The notes under the pieces were generated by a model, which saw only the letters and a program-made list of their open reading frames with translations, was not told the DNA's origin and made no database searches. A program made the position numbers and the translations under genes. From a virus, in the IMG/VR virus record IMGVR_UViG_3300034631_000071, positions 1 through 43,761 of that record: 43,761 nucleotides of DNA. One strand, written 5' to 3'. Of the stretch, positions 6,705 through 14,840 are shown in pieces; the stretch's first letter is position 1, and each line of letters starts with the position of its first letter.

Positions 6705-9258
6705 TGCGCCCGCCTCCCTGCGTGGCGGAGAGGTTGATGGTGGTAGGCACGAACTCGCCGCTTTTCCCCGAACGGATGTACTCGGCGAGGAAGTCGCGAG
6801 CTTCCTGGTCGATACGGCGCGAACTGTCGGGGCCGGTGTAGTTGGTGATGCCCTGCAACGTTCGGCGCGTGACCGCCTTGTCCCGAGCCTTCGCCAGAAG
6901 ATTGCCGCCACTGTCGATCACGGTGCTGAGGCCCGGCACGACCGCAGCACCGCGAAGCGCAGCCCCACGCAGGAAGTTGGCGATCTTCGTGAACGTGCCG
7001 CTCGGGTTCGTCGTGCCAGTGATCGGGATCGTTGCTGCCCCGATGATCCGGCGCAGTTTCATCAGCCCGTTGAAATCTTCCGGCGAGAGGACTAGCCGCA
7101 GCTTGTCGATCCCAAACTTGTCGATCGCGGTGTTAAGCTTCGCCCCGCTGATGACGTCGCCGATCTGCCCGCTGCCGTGATTGACGTTCCGTGACCACGC
7201 TTGGTCGAAGATGTCGGCCAGGGTCTGGTGCTGAATGGCGCCCCACGCCTGCCGGGCGGTGGACGTGTTGCTGGAGAGCAGGAGCGTACGGACACGGCGC
7301 AGGTTGCTAACACCGTCAGGCCCGGAGCCGATCGTGCGTGCGATAGCCTGCTCGCCAGCCAGACGCGGCGTTTGGTCCGCTCCCTTCTTACTTGCAACTA
7401 GGTCTTCGATGATGTCCTTGGCATTGAACCGCTGCCGCTGCGCCTGATGAGCAGCACGAGCAGTACGGTAGGCGTTGCCGATTGCGCCCTCCTGCTGGCT
7501 GCCAGTGGTCAGCGCCTCCTCAAGGGCGTCATCGATGGCCGGTTTGATGCTTTGCGACGCGCGCGAAGGATCGCTGGCATAGAGCCGATTCACAGCCTTG
7601 CGCAGATCCTCAGCATTCGCCGCGGTAAGCTGGCGTACGGGGCCGCGGAACGACACGGAGGAGCCGTCATCCAACGTGACCCGCGTGATGCCGACTTCGT
7701 TTGTCGGTTGCGCCTCACCGATGATCCCGTATCGGGCGAGTTCCTGCGATACCGCCTTTTTCACGCCCTCCGGGACAAGTTCGTCAATCAGAACGTCCGT
7801 GGCAGCGTTGCGGATGCCCTCGGTGGGGAGTGTCAGACCCTCGCCGCCAAGCTCCTCAGCAGCGCGATACAGCGCTGAGACGCCAGCCTGCCCCTGATCG
7901 CGCAATTCGCGCACGGCAGCCTGAAGCTGCTCGCCGCGATCGGTCTTGTTGCCGGGGTCTGTGCCGAAGCGGGACCGGAAGCGATCCACCGCCCCAGCAA
8001 TCGCCTGCTGCTGCTGATTGTACCAGTCGCGGGCCTGCTGTCCCTCGCGTGCCGATGACACGCGCAGGGAATTCTCGTCATTTTGGACATTGAAGTCCTG
8101 CTCGGCCTGCCCCCGGGTGAGAGGGATGCGCTCTTCAGACGCCTCGGTGAAAACGTCGCGCGGCGGGGGCGGAGGAGCATCAGGACGGTCGAACGCCTGA
8201 CCGTTCTCCAGCCGACGCCCAATCTCATCCACGATGTTGCGGTCTGCTGCGCTGAAATCGCTTGGACGCTGCGGAACCTCGGCGCGCTCGACCGGCGCCC
8301 GTTGCTCGGGGGGCTGATAGGTGCGATTGCGGATCGCCTCGCGGTTTTCCTGAGAACCCCGGCCGCCATATCGGCCCTGGCGAGCCCGAGCGAAGGCCTG
8401 CCGCGCGTCTTCATCACTCACGCCCATCCGCAGGGCCATTTCGTGGCCTTCAGGCGTGAGATTACCAGTCGCGTCCACCGCCACTTCCGCAGGTACGCGG
8501 CTGACCAAACGGGACAGGCGCTCAGTGAGCTTCAGCCCTGCGACACCGCCAGCCAAGCCGCCCGCAAGAGACCCGACGACGCGGCCGGTCTGCCCGCCCA
8601 CAGCCTCGCCAGCATCCCCGCCGCCTTCTGCCGCTACCGCACTTGCTACACCGCCAGCGAAGTCACGCCCTGGTGTCGCGGCGACCTGACCTGCGACATA
8701 TCCGGCCATGCCAGGCAGCACCTTGGCCAAGCCAGCGGCGGCACCAGCCCCGGTCAGCGCCGAGGCTCCGCCCTCTGCGGCGGCACTGAAATACCGCTCG
8801 CTATCGGTCACTGGGCGAGGCGCACCGACCAGGTCGCGCATCGACCCGCCGATATCGGTCGTTAGGTTGGCACCGGTCAGATAGTTGATGCCAGCATTGA
8901 GCGGATTACCGATCAAGCCAAGTACGTCGCCGACACCTTCTGCCAGATCGCCCACACCGCGATAGAGGGATTGCCCAACGGTTTCGGGGGCTACTTGAGC
9001 TGCTTCCGGCGTGAATCGAACGGCGCGACCCGCTGTTCGCGCGGCAAGCGCCTGCTCCAGATTAGCCGTGGCAGGATCAATGCCTTGAGCCTTGATAAGG
9101 CTCGAAAGCTGCTCGGCTCCCTCGCCCGCATCGAAGCGTCGCTGAAGCTCGGCAAGGTACTGGTCCTTGGGCAGCGGGCCTTGCTCGGCCGCGAACTGCT
9201 CAAAGCCTGCGTATTCGTCGTCGCTCACCGTGGCGAACTGATCCCAGGGGCTAGCCAT
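6697..9258 (-). CDS. Ejection (internal virion) protein, P22 gp16-like
   Basis: 853 residues. Features in order: a short helical N-terminus, a long Gly/Ala-rich region at about 110-245 with amphipathic and hydrophobic helices able to enter membranes (LTGAGAAAGLAKVLPGMAGYVAGQVAA), then a long helical part with glutamine-rich stretches. It sits third in the gp7-gp20-gp16 ejection cluster and is close in size to gp16 (about 610) plus an extension. Such proteins leave the capsid first and form a conduit for DNA across the envelope. The assignment rests mainly on position and composition. Confidence 0.65.
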   Translation of the reverse strand: MASPWDQFATVSDDEYAGFEQFAAEQGPLPKDQYLAELQRRFDAGEGAEQLSSLIKAQGIDPATANLEQALAARTAGRAVRFTPEAAQVAPETVGQSLYRGVGDLAEGVGDVLGLIGNPLNAGINYLTGANLTTDIGGSMRDLVGAPRPVTDSERYFSAAAEGGASALTGAGAAAGLAKVLPGMAGYVAGQVAATPGRDFAGGVASAVAAEGGGDAGEAVGGQTGRVVGSLAGGLAGGVAGLKLTERLSRLVSRVPAEVAVDATGNLTPEGHEMALRMGVSDEDARQAFARARQGRYGGRGSQENREAIRNRTYQPPEQRAPVERAEVPQRPSDFSAADRNIVDEIGRRLENGQAFDRPDAPPPPPRDVFTEASEERIPLTRGQAEQDFNVQNDENSLRVSSAREGQQARDWYNQQQQAIAGAVDRFRSRFGTDPGNKTDRGEQLQAAVRELRDQGQAGVSALYRAAEELGGEGLTLPTEGIRNAATDVLIDELVPEGVKKAVSQELARYGIIGEAQPTNEVGITRVTLDDGSSVSFRGPVRQLTAANAEDLRKAVNRLYASDPSRASQSIKPAIDDALEEALTTGSQQEGAIGNAYRTARAAHQAQRQRFNAKDIIEDLVASKKGADQTPRLAGEQAIARTIGSGPDGVSNLRRVRTLLLSSNTSTARQAWGAIQHQTLADIFDQAWSRNVNHGSGQIGDVISGAKLNTAIDKFGIDKLRLVLSPEDFNGLMKLRRIIGAATIPITGTTNPSGTFTKIANFLRGAALRGAAVVPGLSTVIDSGGNLLAKARDKAVTRRTLQGITNYTGPDSSRRIDQEARDFLAEYIRSGKSGEFVPTTINLSATQGGGRND

Positions 9259-11087
9259 CAGCGCCGCCTCCGAACACCGCGAGGATCAATGAAAATCGTG
9301 CCAGGGGGCAGCGCCTGCGCCTCTTGCAGCGTGCGAACGCGGCGGGGCTGCGCGCTGGCGTAGTTCGGCGTAGCGATGTCCGCGCCGATCGCGCGGGGGT
9401 TGACACCTAGCTCCTGAGCATAGCCGTTGTACTGACGAGCCACAGAGTTGTAGCTGTCTCGCTTGGCGGCGTACGACGCATACGCAGCTTTCACGAGGTT
9501 CTGTCGGGTGGCCGGGTTTAGCCACTGCCCATTCTTCGCTCGGACAAAGCGCTGACCCGCGGCCTCGATCGCGCCTGACGTATTCGCGGCCTGCTTGAAC
9601 TCGCTCTCGCGCACAACCGACTGCGGATCTAGCGCCTTGTTGTAGGCGAAGATCAACGCGATGTCGTCCGCGCCGGACGGGTTCTTCTTGTTGGCGAGCG
9701 TCCGAAGCGCATTGAAGGCGGGACGCGCTTTCCTAAATTCCGCCACCTCCGCTCGGCCATCGAACTCCTTGCGAAGGTCTGTTCCAGCCTTGCGGCTGTC
9801 AGCGCGGTTTTGTCCGCCAATTGCGGTGATAGCTCCGTCAGGGGACCGCTGATAGCGAACGGTCGGGTCCAATCCCTCTGCTTGGGCCTCCTGTGGCGTC
9901 AGGACACTATAGCCCTGTTTCGGCGCGCCAGTCGCGACGACGCGAGCGCCACCCGCCGCGGAGCGTCCGCGCGAGCCGCCCACCGGAATGCCCTCGACCA
10001 TCGTCTGGATCGTGTTCTGTCCACGGGCGCGATTGCGAGCCACCTGAGCCGCCGCGGCCTGCAATCCCGCCTCTTTCGTGGGGAACTTGCGGTAGGCGCC
10101 GGTCTTCGGGTCGCGGATGTTGCCTGGGTTGTTGTTTCGATCCGCCAGCGACCCCGGCCCGCCCTCGCTGAGCGCGAGAGCCTGCGCGATCTGGAGGTTA
10201 CTGGTGCCCGGGGGGAACGGCGTCGTCGCCGAGACACCGAGAAAGCGGGTCATCCCCGCAATCTTGTTGTCTACGGCTGCGTCGCTGTTGTCGCCGCCAT
10301 GTCGGGCGCGGGGAGTCCAACCGAATTGAGTTCGACCTGACGGGGCGCCGCTTCCACCGACGCCCCCGCCAGTGCCAGATGCTGGATCACCTCCTTCCGC
10401 TCCACCGAGTTCGACCAGCGTTTCGCCCTCACCGACCGAGCGGTACTGAGGGGCGAAAGGCGCTTCTGCGATGACGTTCCCAGCCGCGTCGTAGCGCTTC
10501 GAGCCGGGAGCGAGCGTGAAGCCCTGCTGCCGCTCAAGGCTGTCACCGACGTTCTTCGCCGCGGTCTCCGGGTTCATGGCCGCGATCATCGCGTACACCG
10601 AACCCTTGGCCGCCTCGATCTGCTTGGCGTCGCCGCTGTCGATCATGGACAGCAGGCCAGCCATCTCAGGGTCAGGCTCGGCGCCAGCGGCCTTCTCGGC
10701 GTCCACTCGGCGCTGGATCAGCCCGCGGGCAAGGTCAGGCCGCCCAGCCTGAAGCGCGGAATGAACCTGCGCCGTGAAGCTCGTCACCTCACGCCGCTGA
10801 TCGGCCCCCAGCGCTTCGGCCGCCTTGGACAGGCCCGCCATCGTCGGATAGCGAGCGGCCAAGCTCCATGCAGCCTGTGGCGTGGGGTTGTTCCCGAGTC
10901 CACGAAGGTCGGCGAGGAACCGCTCTTGCTCAGCCGCCTGGCGCTCGTTCTCGGCGATGCGCTGCTCGTTGATGCGAAGCTGCTGCTGGCCGTCCTGAAG
11001 ACGAAGGGCGTTGAGCTTTAGCTGGTCGTAGGAGGGGACCAGCTGCTGCGCCGCGCCGAGAGCCTGCGCGTAGGACGACAGATCCAT
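9258..11087 (-). CDS. Ejection (internal virion) protein with lysozyme-like motif, P22 gp20 position
   Basis: 609 residues. The N-terminal 120 residues are Gln/Glu-rich helices. A Gly-rich linker (about 235-255) leads to a region with NNNPGNIRDPKTGAYRKF (about 315-335) followed by KEAGLQAAAAQVARNR. That is the signature of small phage murein-degrading or structural domains with a lysozyme-like fold. The C-terminus is helical with a basic end. It probably opens peptidoglycan locally during DNA ejection. One base overlaps the next gene on either side, typical of the whole cluster. Confidence 0.65.
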   Translation of the reverse strand: MDLSSYAQALGAAQQLVPSYDQLKLNALRLQDGQQQLRINEQRIAENERQAAEQERFLADLRGLGNNPTPQAAWSLAARYPTMAGLSKAAEALGADQRREVTSFTAQVHSALQAGRPDLARGLIQRRVDAEKAAGAEPDPEMAGLLSMIDSGDAKQIEAAKGSVYAMIAAMNPETAAKNVGDSLERQQGFTLAPGSKRYDAAGNVIAEAPFAPQYRSVGEGETLVELGGAEGGDPASGTGGGVGGSGAPSGRTQFGWTPRARHGGDNSDAAVDNKIAGMTRFLGVSATTPFPPGTSNLQIAQALALSEGGPGSLADRNNNPGNIRDPKTGAYRKFPTKEAGLQAAAAQVARNRARGQNTIQTMVEGIPVGGSRGRSAAGGARVVATGAPKQGYSVLTPQEAQAEGLDPTVRYQRSPDGAITAIGGQNRADSRKAGTDLRKEFDGRAEVAEFRKARPAFNALRTLANKKNPSGADDIALIFAYNKALDPQSVVRESEFKQAANTSGAIEAAGQRFVRAKNGQWLNPATRQNLVKAAYASYAAKRDSYNSVARQYNGYAQELGVNPRAIGADIATPNYASAQPRRVRTLQEAQALPPGTIFIDPRGVRRRR

Positions 11088-11734
11088 CAGAAGATGCTCT
11101 TGAGGGCGCCCTTGATGCCCCCGCCGCCCGCGAACGCCCCGGTCAAGCCATCAAGGAAAGAGCCGGCGTTCTGCCAGTTAGCCGCGTTGATGCCGCCCTT
11201 CGTAAGGTAATTCGTCGCCTGCGCCTGCCCAATGTTGCCCACCAGCGACGTGACATTGTTGGTCGCGTTCATGCCGGCATTTGCAACCGAACCCGTCGCG
11301 CCGAGGCCTAGATTGGACAAATTGTAGAGATTGCTCAGCTGGCTATTATAAACAGCGCCCAGAGTGTCTGCACCAAAATCCGCTAACCCGCGCTGCGTAT
11401 CTCCTCCACGAAGACCACCGGTTGCCGATGCATTTTGAAGAAGCGCTTCTTCGCCATTGCGGTAGAGCGCACCATACAGTGGGTTACTTTTTAGCCGCTC
11501 CGCCAAGGCGAGAGGATCATCGCCATAGCCAGTAATCATGTTGGAGAGTTCGCCGATCGCCCCAACACCCGCCTGGGTGTAGGGCATGTAATCCTGGCGG
11601 GTCGTCTGATACTGCTGATTTTGCAGGTCGATGCCGCGGTTGTACGCAGCCGTCAGGGCATCAGTCGCCTTCTGCGACGCCTTCTTCTGGCTGCCGCCTC
11701 CGAACAATCCTGACACGAAACCGAAGAGACCCAC
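11087..11734 (-). CDS. Ejection protein, P22 gp7-like DNA transfer protein
   Basis: 215 residues with a GTG start preceded by AGGGGTG. The protein starts MGLFGFVSGLFGGGSQKKA, a hydrophobic Gly/Phe-rich head. A middle region QNQQYQTTRQDYMPYTQAGVGAIGELSNMITG and repeated NLYNLSNLGLGATGSVANAG stretches follow. This layout is characteristic of short podovirus DNA-transfer proteins. Its position directly downstream of the head-completion genes matches gp7. Bases 11300-11470 are less GC-rich than the surroundings. Confidence 0.7.
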   Translation of the reverse strand: MGLFGFVSGLFGGGSQKKASQKATDALTAAYNRGIDLQNQQYQTTRQDYMPYTQAGVGAIGELSNMITGYGDDPLALAERLKSNPLYGALYRNGEEALLQNASATGGLRGGDTQRGLADFGADTLGAVYNSQLSNLYNLSNLGLGATGSVANAGMNATNNVTSLVGNIGQAQATNYLTKGGINAANWQNAGSFLDGLTGAFAGGGGIKGALKSIF

Positions 11735-11828
11735 CTAGCACCCCTGAGGATGAGCGGGCGTGCGGCGCGCCACGGTACTCGCGCGCGCAGGATATCACTG
11801 CTAGGCAGCCGGTTCAGTTAGGCTTGTG
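11735..11828 (-). other. Intergenic leader upstream of the ejection genes
   Basis: This 94-base gap is one of only a few real gaps in the leftward unit. It begins with the 18-bp tandem motif (11818-11835) and contains an alternating CGCGCG run near 11790. I see no clear -35/-10 pair and no hairpin with a U-tract. A promoter or RNA-processing site for the ejection genes is plausible but unproven. Confidence 0.35.
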
Positions 11829-11835
11829 TTAGGCT
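11818..11835 (-). repeat. 18-bp tandem motif, copy 3 of 3
   Basis: TTAGGCTTGTGTTAGGCT (plus strand) is identical at 11818, 23187 and 26619. It consists of two TTAGGCT units with an 11-base period. In each place it overlaps the stop codon of a leftward gene and lies upstream of the next gene, here the gp7-like ejection gene. Confidence 0.85.
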
Positions 11836-12347
11836 ATGCGCACCTTGAGCGCCGATCCTGTCCGATAGACCCCACCCACCGGGACCCCGCCAGCAGCTGC
11901 CGCGGCGTCATCGGCAAAGCTCCCGATGGTCGCCAGCCTGGGTGCCTGGAGCGTCTTATTGCTCAGCACTTCGGGTTCCGATCGCGTCGCTACGGTTCCG
12001 CTTTGAGGAAGCACGAGGTTCACCGGGTTCTGCGCAGTCAGGTAGACAGGGAAGCCCCCTTGCACATGGGGCACCTCGTCGCTGACGTTCAGCTTTACCT
12101 TGTCCGCCGTGATCTCGATCGAGATGCCTGGCCCCACCTCAAGAACCCGCTCGCCAGTGAGTGTGTCGTTGGGCGATAGCGTGACGAAGGTGGCGTCCTG
12201 AAGCGCACTGGTAGCCGCAACGTTCTCTGCTCCCTGTTGCTGGGTTTCGCTGACAGCTTGAGCCTGCTGCTCGAACGCTGACACGAGACGGGGATTGCCC
12301 AGCGCCTGCGCCAGAAGCTCCCGGGGAAGGGTAGGCGCCGGCGTCAT
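11829..12347 (-). CDS. Virion protein at the tail-needle position (unknown)
   Basis: 172 residues from an ATG overlapping the gp10 stop (ATGA). The N-terminus is a Gln/Glu-rich helix (about 8-40). Beta-rich repeats follow (GERVLEVGPGISIEITADKVKLNVSDEVPHV, PVYLTAQNPVNLVLPQSG), which could form a trimeric beta-stalk. In P22 the next gene after gp10 encodes the tail needle gp26; the layout of helix then beta-rich tip is compatible, but sequence similarity to gp26 is not evident. Its stop codon lies inside the 18-bp tandem motif. Confidence 0.5.
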   Translation of the reverse strand: MTPAPTLPRELLAQALGNPRLVSAFEQQAQAVSETQQQGAENVAATSALQDATFVTLSPNDTLTGERVLEVGPGISIEITADKVKLNVSDEVPHVQGGFPVYLTAQNPVNLVLPQSGTVATRSEPEVLSNKTLQAPRLATIGSFADDAAAAAGGVPVGGVYRTGSALKVRIA

Positions 12348-13732
12348 ACCGCGAGGGGCCTCACCGTGGCCTCGCAAGCAGCGAAGCCGCCGAGCGCGCG
12401 GGAATACCCGCGGAACCGCAACCCCATGTACGACCGCATTCGCGCATGGGGCCGCCACTGGATGCGCTTGGTCCGCTCGCCCAGCTTTCCGAGCGTTACT
12501 GTGCGCTCTTCGCTGAAGAACCGACCGTCGCGCGTCATCGACATGAAGACCGCGCTGCCTTCCGTTTCGTCGCCACGGCCCGACATTCCGACGAGTTCGA
12601 TGCGATCGATGATCGCGCCTTTCGCCTGATTGTAGAGCAATCCGACGTCGAACATCCATTCCGTCGTCTCGTCGAAGTGCGAGCTGGTGTCGGTCGTCAG
12701 GATCGCGAGGGCAGGGGATTCCGTGTCGCCGACGATCGTCTTGCCGTAGACGTTCGTGGCGAAGCGGGGGCGGTACGGCTTCCCCGTTCCTGACCGGGCG
12801 CGATACCAAATGCTCTCGCCAGCCGCTTCGGAGGCCTTGGCGAGGAATATCCACGTCTCGCCTTCCCCGTGCACCAACAGGCGGTACTCGTCCCTTGCTA
12901 CCCGTCGCTCACAGACGATCGCTGCGGGGTTGCTCAGGCTCGACAGCCAGTCGTCTACCGCGCGAGTGCTGATCTTGTCTGCCGTGCCCTGCCCGGCGAC
13001 ATACACACCCAGCGCGTCGCCCCGAGCGGAGCCGACGAAGGCATAGGTCTTGCCGAACAGGGTCTTCGCCGTGGCAGAGACGCACCCGAAGGGGATAGTC
13101 GCCCCTTGGATCGTGCTGAACGGAAAGCCGGTGCCGCCTACATTCTGAAGCACCTGGATCGTATGCCTGCCGATCACATGAGCCTCCCCGCGGATGCGGA
13201 TCAACCCGGTGATCGGATCAGGGTCCGCCTCCGCTGACCCGTATTTGGTCGGCTTCACCTGATAGGCGTCGTCGAGTTCCGTGACGACGACGAACTTGCC
13301 GTCTGTGGACATGGTGTAGCCATCGATCCAGATGGCATCGACGCATCGCCCGAGATCCACGTCGAGAACCTGCGTAACGGTCGTGCCGTCGCAGTAGAAC
13401 AGCTTGCCATCGGCCCGGATGATGAGGCGGTCGAAGCTGTAATCCAGCCCAACGGCATCAGTGCCCGGGATCATGCCCAAGGTGGCCGTGGTGCCGTTCG
13501 CGTCCACGCGGACTAGCCCCAAACCCATCACACGATAGCAGACGTCGTTCCAGTTGATGCCGCCGCGGTCGATGCCAGGTCCGGCGCCGAACGGGATCGT
13601 CCCGGCCGCGGTGCGAAGCTGGCCGTTGCTGATCTTGCTGTTGACGATCACCGGCTCAAGGTTGACCGGATAGGCAAGCTCAAACTCCGCCTGCTCATTC
13701 GTGGTCACGCCAGAGACGAGGGATAGCTGCAT
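12344..13732 (-). CDS. Head-completion / tail hub protein, P22 gp10-like
   Basis: 462 residues, close to the 472 of P22 gp10. The start at 13732 is chosen for the TAATG overlap with the gp4-like gene. Diagnostic stretches are IDGYTMSTDGKFVVVTELDDAYQVKPTKYGSAEADPDP, IGRHTIQVLQNVGGTGFPFSTIQGATIPFGCVS and the beta-propeller-like rest. gp10 forms the hexameric tail hub below gp4 and receives the tailspikes and needle; it also keeps packaged DNA from leaking. Confidence 0.85.
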   Translation of the reverse strand: MQLSLVSGVTTNEQAEFELAYPVNLEPVIVNSKISNGQLRTAAGTIPFGAGPGIDRGGINWNDVCYRVMGLGLVRVDANGTTATLGMIPGTDAVGLDYSFDRLIIRADGKLFYCDGTTVTQVLDVDLGRCVDAIWIDGYTMSTDGKFVVVTELDDAYQVKPTKYGSAEADPDPITGLIRIRGEAHVIGRHTIQVLQNVGGTGFPFSTIQGATIPFGCVSATAKTLFGKTYAFVGSARGDALGVYVAGQGTADKISTRAVDDWLSSLSNPAAIVCERRVARDEYRLLVHGEGETWIFLAKASEAAGESIWYRARSGTGKPYRPRFATNVYGKTIVGDTESPALAILTTDTSSHFDETTEWMFDVGLLYNQAKGAIIDRIELVGMSGRGDETEGSAVFMSMTRDGRFFSEERTVTLGKLGERTKRIQWRPHARMRSYMGLRFRGYSRALGGFAACEATVRPLAV

Positions 13733-14154
13733 TACCAGCCCCTCCACCGCCAATGACCGCGCGGATAGCCGACAGGAACCTCCACCTCTGGCACCGTTGC
13801 GACTTCAGCCTGAAGCGTCGCTAAGCTCCGCGCCATGCTCGCCCGCTGCTCGGGTTGCAGTGAGGCACCGATACCGGGTGCTATCCGTAGCGCCAGATAC
13901 TGAGCGACCGCGTGGACGTACTTGTCATCCAGGCCGCTTGGCTCCTCGGCCTGTCCCACGCCATAGACCGGCTGGACGTAGCCTAGCTTGTTCCACGGCC
14001 ATTCCAGCATCAGCGCGTTGAGCTTGCGGAGCGCGATCGTCTGCTCCTCTGGCGTGCGGTCGAACTCATAGCCAGCCAGCCCGCAATCATCGAACGCAAT
14101 CTCGATGATGTCCCGCTTCGGACGCCCAGCGGGCAGGGATACGACGATAGACAT
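13732..14154 (-). CDS. Head-to-tail connector, P22 gp4-like
   Basis: 140 residues against 166 in P22. The start region IIEIAFDDCGLAGYEFDRTPEEQTIALRKLNALMLEWPW and the later LDDKYVHAVAQYLALRIAPGIG match the pattern of gp4-type packaged-DNA stabilisers, which bind under the portal and begin tail assembly. The C-terminus (YPRGHWRWRGW) is short and aromatic. P22 gp4 has also been reported to have muralytic activity, but I see no catalytic motif here. The gene is coupled to gp10 by TAATG. Confidence 0.75.
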   Translation of the reverse strand: MSIVVSLPAGRPKRDIIEIAFDDCGLAGYEFDRTPEEQTIALRKLNALMLEWPWNKLGYVQPVYGVGQAEEPSGLDDKYVHAVAQYLALRIAPGIGASLQPEQRASMARSLATLQAEVATVPEVEVPVGYPRGHWRWRGW

Positions 14155-14219
14155 CAGGCTGCCTCTCGACTCTTGGTGAACGATGCGTCAGCCTTCCCGA
14201 AAACAGAGGGGTTTAGCTG

Positions 14220-14840
14220 ATGCGATTCGGGCTGATGGCGGCTGCGGCTGCGTGCGTGGTGGCGGTGCCGGCTCAGGCGGCGAGTATCCAACGCATAGAG
14301 TTCAGCGGGATGGGCACGATCGACGCCGTCACCGATCCAGAAGGCGCATACGCAGGCACCGATGTTGGCGATAATATCATTTTGCGCGGCTCCATTGATT
14401 TTGGCCCTTCTCTCCGCCCGAACGAGGACTACACAGGCTTCTACAGGGCTGATCTGGTGTTTTATGGCGGTAGTGCCGGATTCTGGATTACTGGAGATGG
14501 TGCATCTGCTTCGAGTGGGTCGGGCTACGACGCTGACTTCATCGCTAATTTTGTGAACGGTGCTCTTGTCAACTTTAGTCTCGCGAACAACTATGAGCCG
14601 CGCACAGGAGATCTGACGCAGGCCAAGTTCATCATCAACACCTTCGCTGGCTACGGCATCCCCGAGCGTAGAGTGGCCGGGCGGTGGTCGATCACTTCCA
14701 CCTCCTACACGTACTCCTCGCTTGAGGGTGTTGGCCCCGGCGTTCCCGAGCCTTCGACGTGGGCGCTGCTCATTGTAGGTTTCGGCGCGATCGGCGGCAT
14801 GATGCGCAGAAAAGGCATGCGGGTAGTTCACGCAAAATAG
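14220..14840 (+). CDS. Secreted PEP-CTERM (PEPxxWA) protein, moron on the opposite strand
   Basis: 206 residues. A signal peptide occupies residues 1-21 (MRFGLMAAAAACVVAVPAQA, cleavage before ASIQ). A beta-rich central domain contains many Gly, Asp and Ser. The C-terminus VPEPSTWALLIVGFGAIGG followed by MMRRKGMR is a PEPxxWA-CTERM sorting signal: PEP motif, membrane segment, basic tail. Such proteins are exported and processed by a host exosortase. It is the only plus-strand gene inside the virion cluster. The start has GAGGGG eight bases upstream, and base composition at 14370-14600 is more AT-rich than its neighbours. All this suggests a transferred cargo gene expressed from the prophage. 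Confidence 0.85.
   Translation: MRFGLMAAAAACVVAVPAQAASIQRIEFSGMGTIDAVTDPEGAYAGTDVGDNIILRGSIDFGPSLRPNEDYTGFYRADLVFYGGSAGFWITGDGASASSGSGYDADFIANFVNGALVNFSLANNYEPRTGDLTQAKFIINTFAGYGIPERRVAGRWSITSTSYTYSSLEGVGPGVPEPSTWALLIVGFGAIGGMMRRKGMRVVHAK

Noticed and set aside
14154-14831. Minus-strand frame of 225 codons in place of the PEP-CTERM gene, which would keep the leftward unit uninterrupted
   Set aside because: The plus frame has a signal peptide and a PEP-CTERM tail in order; the minus frame has no recognisable feature.
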